This document shows, piece by piece, positions 5,328 through 8,271 of a stretch of 8,271 nt of DNA. Under the pieces are notes generated by a model. The model made no database searches. It had not been told where the DNA came from and was given only the letters and a program-made list of their open reading frames with translations. Numbering within the stretch: the stretch's first letter is position 1; each line of letters starts with the position of its first letter. The stretch covers positions 1-8,271 of the forward strand of contig JAURLM010000101.1 of assembly GCA_030831265.1 (NCBI GenBank), in the 5' to 3' direction. The stretch is from Chloroflexota bacterium. Its GTDB lineage: Bacteria > Chloroflexota > Dehalococcoidia > Lucifugimonadales > Lucifugimonadaceae. The translations under genes were made by a program, and so were the position numbers.

Positions 5328-7961
5328 ATGGTTACTGAAGGCATTGGTGAAGTTCGCCTGATCGGCATCGAAGATGAGATGCGTAATTCCTACATGGATT
5401 ACGCCATGTCAGTCATTGTTACGAGGGCACTGCCAGATGTCCGAGATGGTCTGAAACCGGTGCAGCGTCGCATCCTGTATGCGATGCATGACCAGGGCAT
5501 GCGACCGACTTCTTCGTACAAGAAGAGCGCCCGCCTTGTTGGTGAGGTGCTTGGTAAGTACCACCCGCACGGTGACAGCCCGGTGTACGAGGCGCAGGTT
5601 CGTATGGCGCAGACGTTCAGCTTGCGTTACCCGCTTGTAGACGGGCAGGGCAACTACGGCTCTGTAGACGGTGACCCGCCTGCCGCTATGCGGTACACGG
5701 AATGTCGTCTTGCTCCGATTACCGAGTTTATGATCGGTGACATTGACCGTGAGACGGTTGACTGGAACGACAACTTCGACCAGTCGCTCAAAGAGCCTTC
5801 AGTTCTTCCTTCGCGCCTTCCGAACTTACTGCTGAACGGTGCTTCGGGCATCGCAGTCGGCATGGCGACCAATATTCCGCCGCACAACCTCTCAGAGCTT
5901 TGTGACGCCATCATCCACATCGTCGATCACCCGGATGCGACGGTTGATGACCTGATGGAGTTCGTAACCGGCCCAGACTTCCCGACCGGAGCCGAAATCT
6001 GGGGTCGTGACGGTATTCGTGATGCGTATGCCACGGGTCGTGGCCGCATCATGATGCAGGCGAAGCACGAGTTAGAGGAAGTGAACAGGCAAGATCGGCA
6101 GCGCCTGGTTTTCACTGAAATCCCATTCCAGGTGAACAAGTCCAATCTTGTTGCTCGCATCGCTGAACTCATCAAACTGCGAAAGATTGAGGGAGTTTCC
6201 GAGGTTCGTGACGAGTCTGACCGTAGCGGAATGCGAGTGGTGCTTGAACTGAGACGCGGTGCATCTGTACCGGTTTTGCTGAACAATCTCTACAAGCACA
6301 CACCGCTGCGATCTTCGTTCTCCGTGAACATGATCGGCCTCGTATCCGGCGCACCGAGAGTGTTGACGCTCAAGCAGGCACTTCGCCACTACATCGAATT
6401 CCGTGAAGAAGTGATCCGCAGGCGTGCTGAATTTGATCTCCGTAAGGCTCGTGCACGCGTGCACGTCCTTGAAGGACTGCGGGTCGCCATCGATAACCTC
6501 GACCGGGTTATCGCGATCATCCGTGGTTCTGAGGATGTTGAGAGCGCTCGTAACAACCTGATGGCTGAGTTCACGCTTTCCGAGATTCAGGCACAGGCTA
6601 TTCTCGACATGCAGTTGAGGCGTCTTGCTGCGCTTGAACGCGAAAAGATCGAGAGCGAATACCAGGAATTGCTCGCAACCATCCAGGAGCTGGAGGAGTT
6701 GCTCGGCAGCCGGGAGAAGGTTCGCTCCGTGGTTCGTTCAGAGACGCGTGAGATGAAGCGCAAGTATGGCCAGGAGCGCCGTACTGAGATTCACGACCAG
6801 GAGCTTGGTGACTGGCGTCGTGAGGACATGGAGCCTCACCGTGACGTGGTGATAACGCTGTCGAACAGCGGATACATCAAGCGGGTCAACCTTGAGACGT
6901 ACCGTGCCCAGCACCGTGGTGGTAAGGGTGTTAAGGGTCAGCGGATGACCAAGGAAGAGGATGTCACGCCTCACATGCAGGTTGCTGACACGCACGATAC
7001 GCTGCTGTTCTTCACGAACCGCGGCCGTGTCTTCTCATCCCGTGTATTTGAGCTGCCAGCAGATCAGTCACGCACCAGCCGCGGCACGCCAATACAGAAC
7101 CTGTCGTTCAACATTGAGCCGCGGGAAACTGTTCAGGCGATGATCTGCGTTTCCAGCCTGATGATGGACACGTACCTGGTGATGGCTACGAAGAAGGGGC
7201 AGATCAAGCGTATGCACCTGCCGCTGCTTCGGAACATCAACCGGTCAGGCTTGATTACATTCAAGATGAAACCTAATGACGAACTGGTTGGCGCATGTCT
7301 AGCCACCGAAGCGCGTGACCTTGTGATGGTCAGCCGCGAAGGAATGTCGATTCGCTTCCCGTCGCCCAAGGTCCCGGCTCGTCAGCGTAACGCTGGCGGT
7401 GTGAAGGGCATGGCGCTGGAAGGTCGCGATGAGATTGTGGCGCTGGATGTGGTGGTTGACGAGGGTTACCTGCTCATCATTGGCCGCAAGGGCTACGGCA
7501 AGCTTTCACTGCTCCGCAACTACCGGCCGCAGGGTCGTGGTGGCAAGGGGCTTATCACGCTGAAGGTGACGCCGAAGACTGGCAAGGTTGCCGCTGCGGT
7601 TGTGGTCAGTGAGGAAGTAAGAGCCGACTCCGAAGGGAAGCTCTTCCTGCTGACTGAGAAGGCACAGGTGTTGCGTACCCATATTGGACAGATACGGCTG
7701 ACCGGTCGAAACGCACAGGGCGTGAAGATCGTCCTGCCAGAATCCGGCGACAACATAAGTGCGATTCGAGTGCTTGAACAGCGTCGAGAAACGACTGCGG
7801 AGATAGACCTTGAAGCGCTTGGGCTTGGTAGTTCCGGCAACAACGATGATAGCGATTCATCTGACGATGATTCGGATGATGAAGTGCTGGATGAGGTAGA
7901 CACCACGGACGGTGACGAAGCCGATGACGACGACAGCGGTGAAGATGAAGACGACGAGTAG
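5328..7961 (+). CDS. gyrA: DNA gyrase subunit A
   Basis: GyrA (877 residues) cuts and rejoins double-stranded DNA in the A2B2 gyrase, which introduces negative supercoils using ATP. The winged-helix/tower breakage-reunion domain fills about residues 8-500, with catalytic Tyr123 in AAMRYTECR and preceding Arg122. The quinolone region reads HPHGDSPVYE (79-88): Ser84 is the standard serine, with Pro85 and Glu88 at the positions of E. coli Ala84 and Asp87. The coiled coil and its QRRL-type end lie near 360-475 (AILDMQLRRLAALE). The C-terminal six-blade pinwheel starts near 505 and carries the GyrA box as QHRGGKG (528-534), with a second box-like QGRGGKG at 735-741; the box identifies GyrA rather than ParC. 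Residues 838-877 are a separate acidic tail with 25 Asp/Glu and no basic residue. The ATG has GGGAG 6 nt upstream (5317-5321). gyrB is not in the window. Transcription likely ends at the hairpin 8006-8058. Confidence 0.98.
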   Translation: MVTEGIGEVRLIGIEDEMRNSYMDYAMSVIVTRALPDVRDGLKPVQRRILYAMHDQGMRPTSSYKKSARLVGEVLGKYHPHGDSPVYEAQVRMAQTFSLRYPLVDGQGNYGSVDGDPPAAMRYTECRLAPITEFMIGDIDRETVDWNDNFDQSLKEPSVLPSRLPNLLLNGASGIAVGMATNIPPHNLSELCDAIIHIVDHPDATVDDLMEFVTGPDFPTGAEIWGRDGIRDAYATGRGRIMMQAKHELEEVNRQDRQRLVFTEIPFQVNKSNLVARIAELIKLRKIEGVSEVRDESDRSGMRVVLELRRGASVPVLLNNLYKHTPLRSSFSVNMIGLVSGAPRVLTLKQALRHYIEFREEVIRRRAEFDLRKARARVHVLEGLRVAIDNLDRVIAIIRGSEDVESARNNLMAEFTLSEIQAQAILDMQLRRLAALEREKIESEYQELLATIQELEELLGSREKVRSVVRSETREMKRKYGQERRTEIHDQELGDWRREDMEPHRDVVITLSNSGYIKRVNLETYRAQHRGGKGVKGQRMTKEEDVTPHMQVADTHDTLLFFTNRGRVFSSRVFELPADQSRTSRGTPIQNLSFNIEPRETVQAMICVSSLMMDTYLVMATKKGQIKRMHLPLLRNINRSGLITFKMKPNDELVGACLATEARDLVMVSREGMSIRFPSPKVPARQRNAGGVKGMALEGRDEIVALDVVVDEGYLLIIGRKGYGKLSLLRNYRPQGRGGKGLITLKVTPKTGKVAAAVVVSEEVRADSEGKLFLLTEKAQVLRTHIGQIRLTGRNAQGVKIVLPESGDNISAIRVLEQRRETTAEIDLEALGLGSSGNNDDSDSSDDDSDDEVLDEVDTTDGDEADDDDSGEDEDDE

Positions 7962-8005
7962 TCAGCTATTCTGACCAGCGTCAACTGACAAAGTGAAAAC
8001 TGTAA

Positions 8006-8058
8006 AAACCGGGTCGCCAGAAACAGTAGTATGCTGTTTGGCGGCCCGGTTTGCTTTA
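8006..8058 (+). terminator. Strong intrinsic terminator after gyrA
   Basis: AAACCGGG (8006-8013) pairs perfectly with CCCGGTTT (8045-8052). The stem continues through a T-G wobble, CGCC/GGCG, a 2-nt AG bulge and AAACAG/CTGTTT, closing a 7-nt loop (8027-8033): about 19 pairs in all. The 3' side runs into TTTGCTTT. It starts 45 nt after the gyrA stop. The A-run before the left arm (8004-8008) makes it potentially bidirectional. Confidence 0.85.
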
Positions 8059-8126
8059 CCGGCCTTTCAATCCTGCAACGCTGTTTGCCATATCGCACCA
8101 ACGCGTCACCAACACGAAACCGGTTA

Positions 8127-8271
8127 ATGCTCGAATCTCTCGGCCGTCTCATATACCGGCGAAGATACGCTGTGCTCGCCGTGTGGGTCATCGTCGTGTT
8201 GGTCGCCCTGCCATTCGCCCCGCAGGCACCGAACAGGCTGAAACCCGGCGGCTTCACCACAGATAAGTTTC
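8127..8271 (+). CDS. MMPL/RND-family transporter, N-terminal 48 codons only
   Basis: The ATG at 8127 opens a frame that runs off the right edge. It begins MLESLGRLIYRRRYAVLAVW, followed by a hydrophobic stretch (about residues 14-30) and PFAPQAPNRLKPGGF. This is the characteristic opening of MMPL-family proteins: a short amphipathic helix, a basic RRR cluster, the first membrane segment, and then the start of the first periplasmic/external loop with a GGF motif. MMPL proteins are large (700-1000 residues) proton-driven exporters of lipids or other hydrophobic compounds, or related RND-type transporters. No good ribosome site is visible upstream of the ATG and no convincing promoter lies between the terminator and the start. 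Only the first segment is seen, so substrate and completeness cannot be judged. Confidence 0.75.
   Translation, partial: MLESLGRLIYRRRYAVLAVWVIVVLVALPFAPQAPNRLKPGGFTTDKF

Noticed and set aside
7520..8260. 246-codon minus-strand ORF with long serine runs
   Set aside because: It is the antisense shadow of the gyrA end; the serine runs are the reverse complement of the GAT/GAC-rich acidic tail, and it also crosses the terminator and the MMPL start.
1..8271. Mobile element, CRISPR, tRNA, rRNA or riboswitch
   Set aside because: Read on both strands, no transposase or integrase motif, no regularly spaced direct repeats, no cloverleaf and no recognisable riboswitch core was found.

Overview
The window reads as ordinary chromosomal bacterial DNA of moderate GC content. 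It is densely coded, with no sign of phage, insertion sequence, CRISPR, tRNA or rRNA. The best lineage guess is Chloroflexota, possibly a marine Dehalococcoidia/SAR202-like genome. This is inference only. It rests on the remembered look of GyrA (HPHGDSPVY quinolone region, GDPPAAMRYTE around the catalytic tyrosine), the HtpX-PspAB gene pair (familiar from Actinobacteria and Chloroflexota), a PTER-type phosphotriesterase-family gene, and frequent TTG/GTG starts.

Layout: two gene groups diverge from about 2720-2900. Leftward (minus strand) lie an inositol-monophosphatase-family phosphatase (1769-2719), a PTER-like amidohydrolase (523-1614) and the 5' part of a lipoprotein gene that runs off the left edge (1-436). 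Rightward (plus strand) lie the membrane zinc protease HtpX (2903-3826), PspAB (3842-4450), a class I glutamine-amidotransferase-like protein that has lost its catalytic residues (4485-5102), gyrA (5328-7961), a strong intrinsic terminator (8006-8058), and the first 48 codons of an MMPL/RND-type transporter (8127-8271).

How they work together: htpX and pspAB are 15 nt apart behind a recognisable promoter and probably form an envelope-stress unit (membrane protein quality control plus a PspA-partner protein). The inactive amidotransferase-like gene follows 34 nt later and may be the third gene of that operon. gyrA has its own 225-nt leader with a good ribosome binding site, and it ends at a hairpin that insulates it from the transporter gene. 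The three leftward genes are too widely spaced (86 and 154 nt) to be called a tight operon.

No wholly new system is evident. The points most worth a second look are the triad-less amidotransferase beside HtpX-PspAB, the bacterial PTER-like enzyme, the very acidic GyrA tail, and the lipoprotein at the left edge.
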